Positions 10,677-23,393 of a stretch of DNA of 64,000 bases are shown here, one piece after another; position 1 is the stretch's first letter, and each line of letters opens with the position of its first letter. The DNA comes from Spirodela intermedia. Its lineage: Eukaryota; Streptophyta; Magnoliopsida; Alismatales; Araceae. The notes beneath the pieces are model-generated. The model worked only from the letters and a program-made list of their open reading frames with translations, was not told the origin of the DNA and searched no databases. The translations under genes were made by a program, and so were the position numbers. Location: NCBI GenBank assembly GCA_902729315.2, contig LR746271.1:5848001-5912000 (forward strand). The letters run 5' to 3'.

Positions 10677-12979
10677 ATGGCGTTGCCGGCGGCCAGGCAC
10701 GGCCGGCCGGTCCTCGCCGCCGCCAGGGGCTTCCTCTCCTGCTACCGCGCCTTCGTCCCCGCCATCTTCGCACTGGTTCTGGTCGCCACCCTCGGCCCTA
10801 TCTTCCCCTCGAGTTCCTCGGACGCAGACGCCGGCGACGGTGGCGCGGGCGCCAGCGTAGGGGTCGTCCGATCGAACTACCTCCGACGGGAGACCTTCAT
10901 GGCGCTGCATTCTGATCCTCTCCGCACTCGCCTGGACCTGATCTACCGCCAGGCCGTGGACCACGCCGCCCTCGTCAATGCCTATGGCGCGTACGCCCGC
11001 CGCGTTAAGATCGACACGTCCCGCCTGCTCCATGCCTTCGAGGGGCTCGTCGTCTCCTTCTCCTCCACAATCACTCGCCTCTCTGCAAGGGACGACGCAG
11101 TGGATGCCATTGAGGAAGGTCCCCTGCGCGCCATCGTGAAGGAGTTCAAGGACCGGGTGAAAGTCTATCGGAAGCTCGTCGCCGAGTCAAAGGAGAGCTT
11201 CGAGGCGGAAATTAAGATCCAAAAGCTCCGCGACACCATCTTCGCCATCAACCAGCAGCTTCACCAGGCGCGGAAGCTCAGAGAGCTCTCGAGCCGCATT
11301 GCCGCCGGATCCACTCCCAAGAGTCTCCACTGCCTCGCCATGCGCCTGATGCAGGAGCGCGTGGCCCACCCGGAGTCGTACGACGCCGCCGGTAGCGTTC
11401 CAGGTCGGCCGGAGCCCTCTCTCGACCAGTACCATTACGCCATCATCTCCGACAACGTGATCGCCGCATCGGTGGTGGTGAACTCGGCGGTGTGGAACGC
11501 GGCGGAGCCCTCCAAGCACGTCTTCCACCTGGTCACCGACCGGATGTACCTCGCCGCATTCCATGTCTGGTTCGCCCGGCGGCCGCCCTCGGGGGGCGCC
11601 ACAGTGGAGATACGCTCCGATGCCGATTTCCCATTCCTCAGTGCCCCATCCTCGCAGGCAACCGCCCAAAGGGGCGGTGGCCTTCCGCCGCTAGACTACC
11701 TCAAGTTCTACCTCCCGGAGATGTATCCGCAGCTGAGGAGGATCATCCTGCTGGAGGACGACGTCGTGGTGCAGCGGGACATGGCAGCGCTTTGGCGGAC
11801 GGACCTGGACGGGAAGGCGAACGGCGCGGTGGAGGTATGCTTTGGGCCCTTCCGGCGGTACTCCCACTACCTGAACTTCTCCCACCCCATGGTGGGGGAA
11901 AAGTTCAGTCCCCGGGCCTGCGCTTGGGGTCATGGAGTCAATCTCTTCGACCTGGATGCCTGGAGGAGGGAGAAGCTCACGGAGCGTTTCCAATACTACG
12001 AGAACCTGGTGAGAATTCGCAGCACGATGCTCCTCTGCTAGCTGAATCGGGTCGAATTCTGGCGCCACTGCTCTTCTTCCCAACCATTCTCCGTTCGATT
12101 TTCCGTCTCATATCTACTCTCTTCTTCCTGCGTGTCTGCATTTTTTCGAATTTCCATCTGATGATAGTTCGACGGCAGATTTTTACTACGTTTTTCTTGT
12201 CCAAGTCTGGCATTCATGGCTTCTACCGTGATGTTTAATTCCTGAAATTACTCCGGATTTTCCCTCAAGATCAAACGCTTTTGAACAAGATCGAGAGGAG
12301 GATTCTCTGCATCAGTCATCTGGAAGCAGCCTGAGATGTTGAAACGCATACCCTCCATGATCCAAATTAGCCAAGAAAACCAGGATGATCTTGGCTCCAT
12401 CCAAAAGCCCATTGATGCTCGTTCGCCTGAAGATCAGTTTCAGTTCTGCTCGAGGAGTCAGATTTTCCCTTTCATGATCCTCTAAATAAAATCACTGCCG
12501 CCGTGACCCTCTCATGATCTTCATCAGGTTGCTTCGATCGTTTCTTTCTCAATTCGATTCCATATGGTGGCTAAAACTCCCCGTTGTTGGCGGAGATTGA
12601 CCCTTTCTTTCAAGCTGGAGAACATTCATCGCCAAGAACAAGGAGATCACCTATTCTCCCTCATCCTGGATCCTGACTCCTCCGAGAAACAATGCAGAAC
12701 TCCGACGGAACTCTGTGGGCGCCGGAGACGGGGGCGGCGGCGGCGGAGCTGATGACGTTCCACGGCTCCACCAAGCCGCTGGACAAGGCCTGGAACCTGA
12801 TGGGCCTCGGCCGGAACCCTAGCATCACCCCGGCGGAGATCACCGGCGCCGGCGCCGTCCACTTCGACGGGACCATGAAACCCTGGCTCGACGTCGCCAT
12901 CAACCAGTACAAGCACATCTGGACAAGGTACCTCGACGCCGACGAGAAGTTCCTCCAGCTCTGCAACTTCGCCCTCTGA
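10677..12979 (+). CDS. Galacturonosyltransferase-like GT8 protein (GAUT8/9, QUA1 type)
   Basis: Two exons, 10677-12008 and 12698-12979, joined in phase 0 (CTG|GTGAGA, TGCAG|AAC); 537 residues, near the family's usual 560. A short basic N-terminus and a hydrophobic anchor at residues 24-43 indicate a type II Golgi protein. The stem matches GAUT8/9 (PLRTRLDLIYRQAVDHAALV, VPKSLHCLAMRL-type block at 213-224). The GT8 domain from about 251 has YAIISDNVIAASVVV, HVFHLVTDRM, LKFYLPEMYP, EDDVVVQRD at 360-368, NFSHP, FDLDAWRREK and, in exon 2, the FDGTMKPW region. Family role: homogalacturonan or related pectin synthesis from UDP-GalA. Oddities: about 50 residues before LKFYLPEMYP are missing relative to GAUT9, the usual DDD is EDD, and the block WKLGTLPPGL is replaced by WAPETGAAAAEL. 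It may be a divergent or lineage-specific copy. Confidence 0.88.
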
Positions 12980-13260
12980 AGCAGCAGGAGATCGCCAGGT
13001 GAATCTGCCGCCTTCTCCAAACCCTAAAAATAATCCTCGACTTTAGTGTAGAGTCAGAATTTGCTGATAGATTATCCTACTACTATGTACATATTTACTA
13101 TTAAATAAGATGGCGGGTGACCCTTGCTTGCTTTCATGTAAATATCTCTGCACGTTTAACTATTTGTTGATGTGAATGATTTTTTGTGTGTAAAAGTCCT
13201 TGTTATTTCCATTTGGTTACCCACGGCCCTTTCTTCTCCCAGTTATTTGCATATATGCCT

Positions 13261-13288
<28 letters not shown>
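13261..13288 (+). repeat. (GA)n microsatellite
   Basis: Uninterrupted AG repeat of about 28 bases in the GAUT-like/ZF-HD spacer. Confidence 0.88.
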
Positions 13289-13292
<4 letters not shown>

Positions 13293-13738
13293 CTATTATG
13301 GGCCATTATTGGGCTCGAGAGAAAAAGTCTTAGTCTTGTAATAAAATACACGAATTATTGTAAAACACAGACCCTACTTCGTGAAAATATATTTTCGAGG
13401 ATAATATTTTTAATGCATAATTATTTATCGGAAATATTGATCGATCCGTGGCCTGCCGCAGGCATTATTCAATTATATTTCGGGTTTAATCAATCCAAAA
13501 GTATTTTAAAAATACGGATAAATTAAAAAGACGACGCTCAGTTTGCCACGTGTGCTCGGGGGGTCGCTGATCCGATGGGTGCTTCGGAGTTTTTATGTAT
13601 TAAAAAAGATGGCGTCAGCATGACGCCACGCCAGCGGCTGACCCCGTTAATGGCCCAACGACCCCACGCGTGTTCAGATTTCTCCCCTTCCCCTTCCATC
13701 TGGTGCAAGCTGATCGCGACACAGTGACAGCCCTCTCT

Positions 13739-13811
13739 CTCTTCTGTTCTTCTGTTCTCCTGCTCTCCTGTTCTCCTGTTCTCCTGTTCTCCTGTTCTTC
13801 TGTTCTTCTGT
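13739..13811 (+). repeat. (TTCTCCTG)n minisatellite in ZF-HD leader
   Basis: Tandem 8-base units, TTCTCCTG with TTCTTCTG variants, run until just before the first upstream ATG of the ZF-HD gene. Probably transcribed as 5' UTR. Confidence 0.85.
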
Positions 13812-13812
13812 A

Positions 13813-13866
13813 ATGGAAGCCGGGGTAGGATCCGATGCCCTCAGCCCTCTTCTCACCATGCCGTAG
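13813..13866 (+). promoter_or_regulatory. Upstream ORF in ZF-HD leader
   Basis: An ATG at 13813 opens a 17-codon ORF ending at TAG 13864-13866, only six bases before the main ATG. It is in the same frame as the main ORF and contains a second ATG at 13858 (ATG CCG TAG). If it lies in the mRNA it should limit initiation at the main start. That the leader extends this far is inference. Confidence 0.55.
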
Positions 13867-13872
13867 AAGAAG

Positions 13873-14808
13873 ATGGAGCTCCACCAACACCTCGAGCCGC
13901 CGCCGCCGCCGCCGCCGCAGCGCCGTCCGTGGCCGCCGCCCAAGGAGATGGCGGGAGATCATGACGTCAAGCCCCGGGGTGTGCTCCCCCTCTCCCTCTC
14001 CAATGGCTTCCTGGGGAAGAAGACCACGCCGGCGGCGGAGGCGGCGGCGGCTCCCTCATCGCCGCCGCCGGCGGTTTACAGGGAGTGCATGAGGAACCAC
14101 GCGGCGGCGCTGGGAGGGCACACACTTGACGGCTGCGGGGAGTTCATGCTCTCCCCCGTCTCCGTCTCAGACGCCGCGGAAGAGCCCTCCGCCCTCGCCT
14201 GCGCCGCATGTGGCTGCCACCGCAACTTCCACCGCCGGGTCCTCCGCCGGGAGGAGAGGGAAGGAGATGACCGGAGCTCCTCCCCGGCGGCGGCCCCGTT
14301 CGGCTCTATCGGCCACCGCATGCTGGTGGGCCTCGGCGGCGGACTTCCGGGGAGGCCGGCGGGGCCGCCGTCCGGGGCGAGGAGGATCCCTCAGAGGAAG
14401 AGGTTTCGGACGAGGTTCAGCCTGGAGCAGAAGGCGAGGATGAAGGAGGTGTGCGAGCGTCTGGGGTGGCGGATGCAGAAGAGGGACGAGGGGCTGGTGG
14501 AGGAGTGCTGCCGGGAGATCGGCGTCAGCCGCGGCGTCTTCAAGGTCTGGATGCACAACAACAAGCACAACTTCCTCGGCGGCCCTTCTTCACGGAGAGC
14601 GGCAACCGCCGGCGGAGGCGGCGGCGTTGGAGGTTCGCCTCCTGATGGCAGCGGAGCAGCCGGCGGCGGAGACAGTGAAGAAGACTCCAGCTGTAGAGGG
14701 GGCGATGTGGCAGGAGATGCGTTTGATAACGGCGGCGGAGGCGGCGGCGGCGATCATGCGGTGAAATGTCCTTCCTCCAAGAGACAGTGCATGCAGGGAG
14801 AAGACTGA
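13873..14808 (+). CDS. Zinc-finger homeodomain (ZF-HD/ZHD) transcription factor
   Basis: Intronless, 311 residues. The zinc-finger dimerisation domain spans residues 69-122 ([20 protein letters not shown], then [13 protein letters not shown]) with the conserved Cys/His set. The atypical homeodomain spans about 175-235 ([38 protein letters not shown]) and has the VWMHNNK recognition helix of ZHD proteins. Proline and alanine runs precede the finger, and glycine-rich low complexity follows the homeodomain. Family role: plant-specific nuclear factors that dimerise through the finger and bind ATTA-core DNA; MIF mini-proteins regulate them. The ATG at 13873 is chosen because an in-frame TAG at 13864-13866 blocks extension. 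The paralogue is not assigned. Confidence 0.95.
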   Translation: MELHQHLEPPPPPPPQRRPWPPPKEMAGDHDVKPRGVLPLSLSNGFLGKKTTPAAEAAAAPSSPPPAVYRECMRNHAAALGGHTLDGCGEFMLSPVSVSDAAEEPSALACAACGCHRNFHRRVLRREEREGDDRSSSPAAAPFGSIGHRMLVGLGGGLPGRPAGPPSGARRIPQRKRFRTRFSLEQKARMKEVCERLGWRMQKRDEGLVEECCREIGVSRGVFKVWMHNNKHNFLGGPSSRRAATAGGGGGVGGSPPDGSGAAGGGDSEEDSSCRGGDVAGDAFDNGGGGGGGDHAVKCPSSKRQCMQGED

Positions 14809-17639
14809 TCTTCTCTCTCTCTTGCCAGATTATATATCCCAACCCTCTGATCTTCTTTCTCCCCTCCTTCTCCCCCATCTCAGCGTGATCTTGCCCACAT
14901 GAAAAATGAGACCTTGGTAATTATTTCATTATTATATAGTATAAACACAAACCATAGTCAGATAGTGGCTAAACTTCGTTCAGGGTTCCATCGAAGTCTC
15001 CTCCTACTGCCATTTTAGGATATTCAAGAACCCACAACAAACAAATAGTGAGAAAGATAGATTCAAATAGTTAAGCCAAATCCTTCAATAAGACACTGTT
15101 TGACTCAGCTCTCTAGTATTGTATGAGCTCTCTAGTCTCCTAATCCTAGTCCTTTAATAAGACACTGTTTGTAAATCTTGAATCCTAGTCTCCTACTGTT
15201 TATGGGATCACTCAGTTCTCTAGTACTGTATGAGCTTACCCTCACCAAATATTTCATAAATAGTCCTAAATTCAATATATTCTTAAAGGAGTGAATCCAC
15301 TATCATAAATATTACAGTTTAGGATTTAGAACCCATTGGTAGATAGTATTTGGGGTTTTAGGATTTCAGGTTTATTATTTGGGGTTTTAGGATTTCAAGT
15401 TTATTCAAATAGATATTGTTAGGTTAGATGAGCCCATAAAGGAAACGAAGAGTGGGTAAAGAAGAATCGATACTCTTTATGAATCTTGTGATAAGATAAA
15501 AATACTTTCAAGGTCATTATGAGGTGCTCTAGAATTAATGAGGGTCACACTACTAAGAATGATCAAGACAATCAACATTAGAGATGTAAAATTTACAACT
15601 ATTTGACCCCCTTAGTCAACTCCACTCTTCATATGTATCTTTTTAAGGTTTTATCATCCGTGGTAGTACAATAGTTGATTCCTCGGTGTCATTAGTATTG
15701 TTTCAAATGCCATTATCACATGTCCTATGATTCATGACACATGTGCACACAAAGATTTATCAATAGCAATAGGATTTTATTATTATGATTAAAATTCTTT
15801 ATAGAAGAAATAAAGTTATTATTAGAGTTGTAGATTCTATAGCCTCCCTTTTAGTAGTGATTGACTTGGAGTAAGAAGTTCCTGTAGATTTAACATGTTG
15901 AAACATTAATGAAGAAAATACAATGTGGAAGCATATTTTTACCATTTCTAATATATCAAATTATTTTTCTTGATAAATCCACTTTAGCTTTCTTTCTTAG
16001 TAGCTCTATCTTATTTTTCCATTTCACTTTTTTCCTGATTATCAAGATCTCATTCAATTTCATATGCTTTTTAAATGTTGTCCACATCTCATTCAGCTTT
16101 AGGCTGGATTCTATGTTGTCAATCATAACTTATAAATAACCAAGAAAAAGCTTCTGATTTTACATTACAATGTAGTCATTTTTTAAAAGTTTTAGATTAG
16201 TGTGGAATTCTTCATTTGACATGTTCTAGTCTTGATCTTAGACTCTACTGCAAGATTTAGAAGTACATATAGAAATATTGTTATGGTGTTTTCTATCAAT
16301 GCACAATTTATGCACTAGGATATCTAACTTCATGTGTTAACTTATATTGGACTAAATATGCTATGTACTTAGATATTGAGATTTATATATTATGCTATTT
16401 CATAACACAATTGTAATGTATTAAAATATTATATAAGATATATGGATTTATTTATATACTACTTACAAGTCAGTTAAATGATGTTTTGGAACATGATTTC
16501 TATGTATTGACATATTAAGCTTTATTTACTTTGCTATTTTGCAATGTAACTTATCATATGATCAAATTATAAGCTTCATATACTTTGTTGTTCAGAATGT
16601 GATTCCATGTATGCTAGTATATCAATAGTGATGTATTGTATTATTTTATGACATAACTCCCCATTTACTTGGCTCTTAATGATGATGCATTGTGTTTTTC
16701 TTCTAAGGTAGCCTCTCATATTGATTTAGTAATGTTGATGTAATCCAGTGTTTCATAATATTCACTTGATGTACTAAAAAAATATGTGAATATATTGAGT
16801 TATTCATGTAGTAATCTTGGGTTATATGTTTGAATTACAAAATTATATTTTTCATATAATCAAAGATTACGATTTATATAGGCTATTATTATTTAACATA
16901 ACTCCTCATAATGTTGATGAATTGTGCCCTTCAATGACATAAAATTTATATATTGAAACATTATGCATAGTAAACTATGTTATTTGTGTGCTAATATTAA
17001 ATTTTAAAGTCAAATTTCATTAATTAAAAATATAAAAAAGTTATATTTCATTGTCCCTAAATATAACTCTTTATATATTGATGTAGTGGTGTTTGTGCAC
17101 TAGATTACTTTGCAATGTAAATTGATCTACTAATAATCATTGATGCATTATATTCTTCTATAAAGGAAACTCTTATATATTGAAAAATGAATTTAGAAGC
17201 TAAGCTATTTCATAATATTAATGTAGCGTAATATATTAAAATATTAAAATTAATGTACTATACTACTTTGCAACATAAGCCTCTCAAATGTTATTTCTGT
17301 ACTATGTTGTTCTAGATGAAATGACAATTTTGGCATTGTATGGTTTTCTTACCTTCAAAGTTCATTCAAAGCAACAAAACCCATTTAATTTGACATTTAT
17401 GACTTTAGATTTCATAGAAAATCATGAAAAGATATATTTTATATATTTTCTATTATCCTAAAAGTCTTAATAAGGCTCAACCTAAGATAATTTAAGGTAT
17501 TGTACTTATTAAAATATTCATTTATCTTGATAATTTTCTGGTGGATTATAATTCCTTATAAATTCCTACATCAATTAATCATGTAAACATGTTATTTTCG
17601 TTATGTCTTTAGTTCATGTAAACATTTTATTTCCTCATA
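14809..17639. other. AT-rich gene-free region with degenerate repeats
   Basis: No coding sequence seen. Short duplications include AATAAGACACTGTTTG near 15,090 and 15,157, and two tandem copies of a unit starting TATTTGGGGTTTTAGGATTT near 15,350 and 15,378. From about 16.29 kb a degenerate repetitive stretch begins (separate entry). Confidence 0.55.
16290..17340. repeat. Degenerate AT-rich tandem-like array
   Basis: Recurrent, diverged phrases of the type 'TATGCTATTTCATAACA', 'TTTGCTATTTTGCAATGTAA', 'TATTATTTTATGACATAACT', 'CTACTTTGCAACATAAGC', each spaced by roughly 100-200 bases and accompanied by GATGTATTGT-like words. This looks like an old tandem repeat or nested transposon debris; the unit length is not fixed by eye. 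Confidence 0.45.
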
Positions 17640-17890
17640 TGTCTTAGAGGTATGTAGAGGATTAGAGTCAGGTCTTCAACAAATAGGCAAAATCATGTAT
17701 TAGGGGTGCCACTACCTCTTATAATGTGTGTGAGGCAATTATCTCTCCAAAGAAAAAATAGGTTTGTGTAATCATACATATGAATTTTTAGAACCACACA
17801 AAAAATCTAGTCTCTTGTGTCTCTCCCCTCTATACCTATGTGTTTGCAATGGTTCCTATTGTCCAATAAGGTGACATTCATCCCCTAACA
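17640..17890 (+). repeat. 5' LTR of degenerate copia element
   Basis: Aligns by eye with 23394-23698. It ends CTAACA; its start is placed at TGTCTTAG by alignment and is approximate. Confidence 0.6.
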
Positions 17891-17892
17891 AC

Positions 17893-17904
17893 TAGTATCA
17901 AACC
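17893..17904 (+). other. Primer-binding-site remnant
   Basis: TAGTATCAAACC two bases after the LTR resembles the plant copia initiator-tRNA-Met site TGGTATCAGAGC with substitutions. Confidence 0.5.
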
Positions 17905-20900
17905 CTCTATTCTTGGTGAGCTCATTTTGAGAGAAAATATAAGCTATAGTTGTTGATACAATAAAGTTGAGAGAAGTATCTATACAAATCACTAAAAGTG
18001 ATATCAACTTCTAAAATACACAAATTGAGGATTATCTATATAAGAAAAAGCTCCATCAACCTCTTTTGTTATATTGTTACAAGAAGATCGATATCTACTA
18101 GATTGGTAAGCATTGGGAGTAATTCATCTTGCACTAATCAAGAATGTTCCATTTAATGTTTTGAATGCGAAAACCATAATAGATCTTATGATGGCTCTAT
18201 TGAAGGTGTATAAAAGGTCATTGACATCAAAAAAACATATATTTAATGCCATCTTTTTAATTTGAAGATAGTTTATTTTTGTTACAGAATATATCAATGA
18301 ATTTAATTTGATAACTAATCTATTGAGTTATGTGAATATTATTTCTAGAGATAAGATACATGCAACGAATGAATTAGTAACTATGTTGCTGAAAATTTTG
18401 ACAAGGTATATGTTGATGATGATGAATATTTGGACATAGTTGGAAAAAAAGATCATTTAAATTAGAAATTCTAATGAGTTTAGTTGTTGGAGGAAAAATA
18501 TATATTTGATTGTAAGAGAACTTGATCTCTATAAAAAAGACTATAAAATGAAGGCATCATAAAAGAAGATATGATGATAAGAAGAGAAACAAAAGATGAC
18601 ACTTTATATATGACTACTATCACTTAAGATTGTGATGTAGCACTAGATTTAAAAATTGACATTAAAATATTTTTATTAAAAGGAACACTATTGGTTTGAA
18701 ATCAATGAAAGTTGGTCTTTGTAAATATTGTCTGCAAACAATAGAAAAAAGTTTTTTTCAAAACTTGAAAGACACAAAAAATTGAAAAGTTAGATTTTGT
18801 GTAAACTCATCCCCTCATTTGATTCTCTTATGCCCTCATTGATGGCTCAATACATGAAATGACATCAATTCATAATTCAACTTGAAAATGATAATTTAGT
18901 CCTCTAAAAAACAAATAATGTCTTTAAGATTCTTTAAGAAATAGAAAATTCAAGTTGAGATTGAATCTATAACCAAAGTTAAATGACTGAAATCTAATAA
19001 TGAGGAGGAGTATGGTAATTAAAAATTAACAATTTATATTCCAAACATTAAATTAGAATAGAGAAGATAGTTTGAAATAATATTCAATAAAATGACATTT
19101 CTAAATGAGTGAAAAAAAGTATTTTAAGTTAATAACATTATAATCAACATAAAAAGTATCTTCATGTCGGTTCACCCAAAATATTTTTGACAAATGTAAT
19201 CAACATAACCACCCATTTGATCACTAGGGAGCTAGTTGTATCCCTAACTAACTAATTCCTAGAAGAGTGTTGAATAAGAAAGAAGATAAACATGTCATTC
19301 TTAAGAGTCTTTGGATGACTCTCTTACATGTATATAGATTTTGAAAATGGAGGCAAACTTGACCTAAATCATGAGAAACCTTTCTTCATTTGATATTGAG
19401 CTCATATATTCGGCTATTGGTTTGGGATGATTGATAATATGTTGATTATCACACGAAAGGTTATTGGCTTAAATCTTACAATCTAGCATGTTAACATATT
19501 AAAAAATAAACATTTATTATTTCTTTAAATATTTTATGAAGTTTAATATTTTAAAATTTTCTATAATTTTTCTTTGAGTTTTACATTCATAATTAATTTT
19601 TATTAATATGAGATAATTTCAGATATTTTTGATATTTTTCTATAGTTTTTAAGAAGTTGACATGTACTTCAACGGATGAGATTTGACTTGTGAAGATGAG
19701 GCGATAGAATCAAGGGTTGAGGCATTGACATGTGACATCATCAAATGAGGAGATCGAAAAGCCATCAAGAATGTCTACACAATCAAAAATAGATGGAGCA
19801 TACTTATCGATGGTGCAATGGATCTCAATATTGAAGAAGATCCTATGGCTAAGACAAGACCTTCAAATCCAATGTTTTAAATCAATAATTCTGTTGATTT
19901 AAGAAGAATTAGGATTGTAATTACTTGAGGACTGTACTTTCAACAATTCGGATAAAGTTTCAACTAAGGTGTCAAGATCATTGATAAAAGACACAAAGAG
20001 TACTATCCTATGGTTCACTTAATTCCTATAAAGACTAAAGATTTTAAAATAATGATCACTCCACAAAAGGAATTGAAATCAACATACTTTGTCGAAGGAG
20101 ATTCTAGAGTAATTTTATGTGATTTTAGTGGCTTGAGATCCACAAGCCTTATTGAAGAATTTCTAATGGGTGATGATTGATGAAAATGAATGATCTAGGT
20201 TGGGTAGCTGAGGTTCACGAAGCATTTGGATAATTTAAAAATATAAGAGAGAGAAAATATGTAAAGGAGGAATAGTGAGAAAAAGATAATAAAAAACCCG
20301 AGAGGAAATTGACTCTTGTCTTATCTTATTGCGGCCAAAAAGATGAAAATACCCTCATTTAATCACAACCTTAGATCAGATGATTTCAGATGAATCAACC
20401 CTACACATGTACTCTCATACCTTTGCGTAAACTCATACACATTTAAGTTGTTGTTTAAGGGTGAAAAGCCTAACTTTGAATGTCCAAACATTTAGTCAGC
20501 TCGGATGAAACAACATTGAGGTTCCACATCAGTTTTAGATACATTTTGGTTGATTTAAGTGTGAATTCACAATATAGATCTTGAAAAAGCTACTTAAAGA
20601 GGAAATTACATGGCCTTGGCAACATATAGAGGCCCTAAGGTAAGTTTATCCAAGTTCGATGTATGTCATGTCTCATTAATCACTCAAGTATTCATAGGTT
20701 TGAAATAGAGAGATTTAAAATTTTGATTTCATATTACGAGTATTCTGTGCATATGTTTCACCTCTCTCTCATCATCCACATCACTGATTCTTTTTTTCTC
20801 TTTTTTTTGACAATGAAAATCTTTCTTACTTGTCATTGCCTCTCCTTTGAGTTTATTTGATTTAAATCTATCAATTAAATAGAATAATAACTAATTAACA

Positions 20901-23393
20901 TCTAATCCCCATTCCCTATAGATTGACTTTGAACTTACCATAATACTTATCTGTTTTAGTATTTTAACTTTATAAATTCGTGATTCTAAATATTTTTGAT
21001 CAATTGATTTTGGGGCTTTTCAATGATTCTCAATTTCATTTTATCAATCATTAAAACCAAAAAGTTTTAAAGAAGATGTTTTTGATATTTAATGATAGAC
21101 TTTTTTGGAAGGACAAAACATACTCAAAATTCAACCATAATGGAAAGCAAAAAAAATGCCTAGACTATGTGAAACTTTAATAAATTTTAGATGAAGATTT
21201 ACGTGTGAAGTTGAAAATACAAATCACAAAGACAACCCCTTCATTTTAGCTGAAAACATTTAATAGAGTACAAAGAACACTTTAAAAATACTCGCTCTCT
21301 ACACCAACTATTACTAATAGATGCAAGTGAACCTAAGTCTTGTGTAGGAGATATGAATGATAAGGACTGTGAAATGTGAGTTAGTGATGTAGGATGCATT
21401 GATTTTTTTACAAAAATGAAAAAAGTATAAGCTAATTATGCTACCTAATGAGAAGAAGTCACTTCAAGATAAGGTAGTGTACATAGTTAAAGAATAACAT
21501 GTTCAAAATAAAAGATTACCACGTGAGATTTACTCTAAATGCATTTTGATACCTAGATAGTGTGATTTCCAAGATGTAACTTGAAGGGTTTTCTGTTTTG
21601 ATATATGCAAGTTGAAGAAGATCATTTATGTCTAAGAATTTTGATGGTATCATGCTAGAAATTATGAGATCTCAAGTGAATCATTGTTGATGTTTGAAAT
21701 ATTTTGAGAGTTATTATATTGTATTTTTAATTTATATTAAAGATGTCTTGATCAAGAAGACATACAAGAAATCAAAAAGGTAATTAGACAACTGCCAAAA
21801 AAATATTTAATAAAATATTTGGGGTAGGAAAAAATTTAATTATGAAAATCACATGTGGTAAAATTTCCTAACATTATTTTCTTTAGTGGATCTCAAGAAA
21901 TTTACTCTTGAAAAAGTACATTATAGATTCAAATAAGGAGCCTTTAAGTCATGTGAGCACACCTTTAATTAATCACTTAAGACAATTGAAGAGCTTCAAG
22001 ATATGAAGAAAAATGAGACGTACGTAATCTCATATATTTTATTTAATGTAGCCCATAGTATAGAGAAATAGGAGAAGTCCGAAACTAGTTGCCCAACCAC
22101 ATTGAAATTGGGCTGTAAAGATGAGAAGACTAAAAGAGGGCCCAAAACCTAATTGAGCCCAAATAAAGTGTGATAAAATTGAGTCATATATTTTTTTTGG
22201 AAGCACTTTTTTTTATTTTTCTATGTTTTTTTTTCAATTTTTGTTTCAATTATCTGTTCTAAGAATAGGCTCATAATCTGTTTTGATTATGTCCAAAATT
22301 GTATATTTTTTGAGATTATTCCACCTCTTTTTTAGGCATATGAAGGTTTTCATCCTGAAATCTTAAGACATTTGTGAAGTATTAAAAGTCTTTTCCTCTT
22401 TAAGTATTCCTCTCTACTTGTGAACTCATTTATCTTCGATGTAGATTCAAAGGAACATTTCAATTATGTGGTTTCAAAGTCATCCTCAATTCACCTTGAG
22501 GATTAACAGACTTAAGTTTCCAAGTTCTATGGATTTAGGACTTGGTTTCTTCATCAAAGTTTGTCTTGAGGATTCAAGGCCGTATAATCTCTTGTATTAA
22601 CATCATGTCATATGATGTCACAGAGTAGTTTTGGATTTTTATAATATCAATATAAATTTAATGATCCTTGTGGATTTAAATTCTAATTTTCATTCACCTT
22701 ACACTTTATATCTGTCTTTCATTTAGCATCTTCCAGCTACATTATTGTCTACATTAGACCAGATATAAGTTATGCAATGAGATCAATAATAAATTCATGA
22801 TTTTTTTTGAAAAATAACATTAAGAAGTTCTATAATATTCGTTACCATTCAAAAGGCACTCCTTGTATGACTCTTTGTTTCAAAAAATGAATATAGAATT
22901 TTGAAATTTTTTGAGTCATATTTAGGTGGTGATGTCAACATAAGGTGAAATATCACTAGATACATACACACCTTGGCTTTTACAACTATAGAAAATTATC
23001 TCTCCTTCACTAAGGCTGAGTGTATGACCATTGTGGAGGTTAGTAGGGAAATGATATGACTGATTTTTTTTTTTGCACTTGACAGAAAGTGTGAAAGCAC
23101 CATATTATTTTTTAATAGTTCTAGGATCATTTACTTAGTAAAGCATGATACTTCATTTCAAAACAAAGCATATCCAACTGCTGCATTATTTTTTTTATAA
23201 ATTGTTGGAGGATGAATAATTGACACTTGAAAAGATCAACAAATTGAAGAATGTAGTAAACATGTTGACAAACATAATTTTAACAAATAAATTGAGGTCA
23301 TTCATTATTCTTTAAGATTAATCAATTGAGGACATCACATAAGTTCAAGAACTATTTTCTTTTTCACTTAATTTCAATCTCTAGGTGGGAGAT

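Larger units (their letters stand above)
12980..13872. other. Intergenic region
   Basis: Contains the GAUT-like 3' region, a (GA)n tract at 13,261-13,288, AT-rich sequence, then the GC-richer leader of the ZF-HD gene with an 8-base tandem repeat. No gene is seen. Confidence 0.55.
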
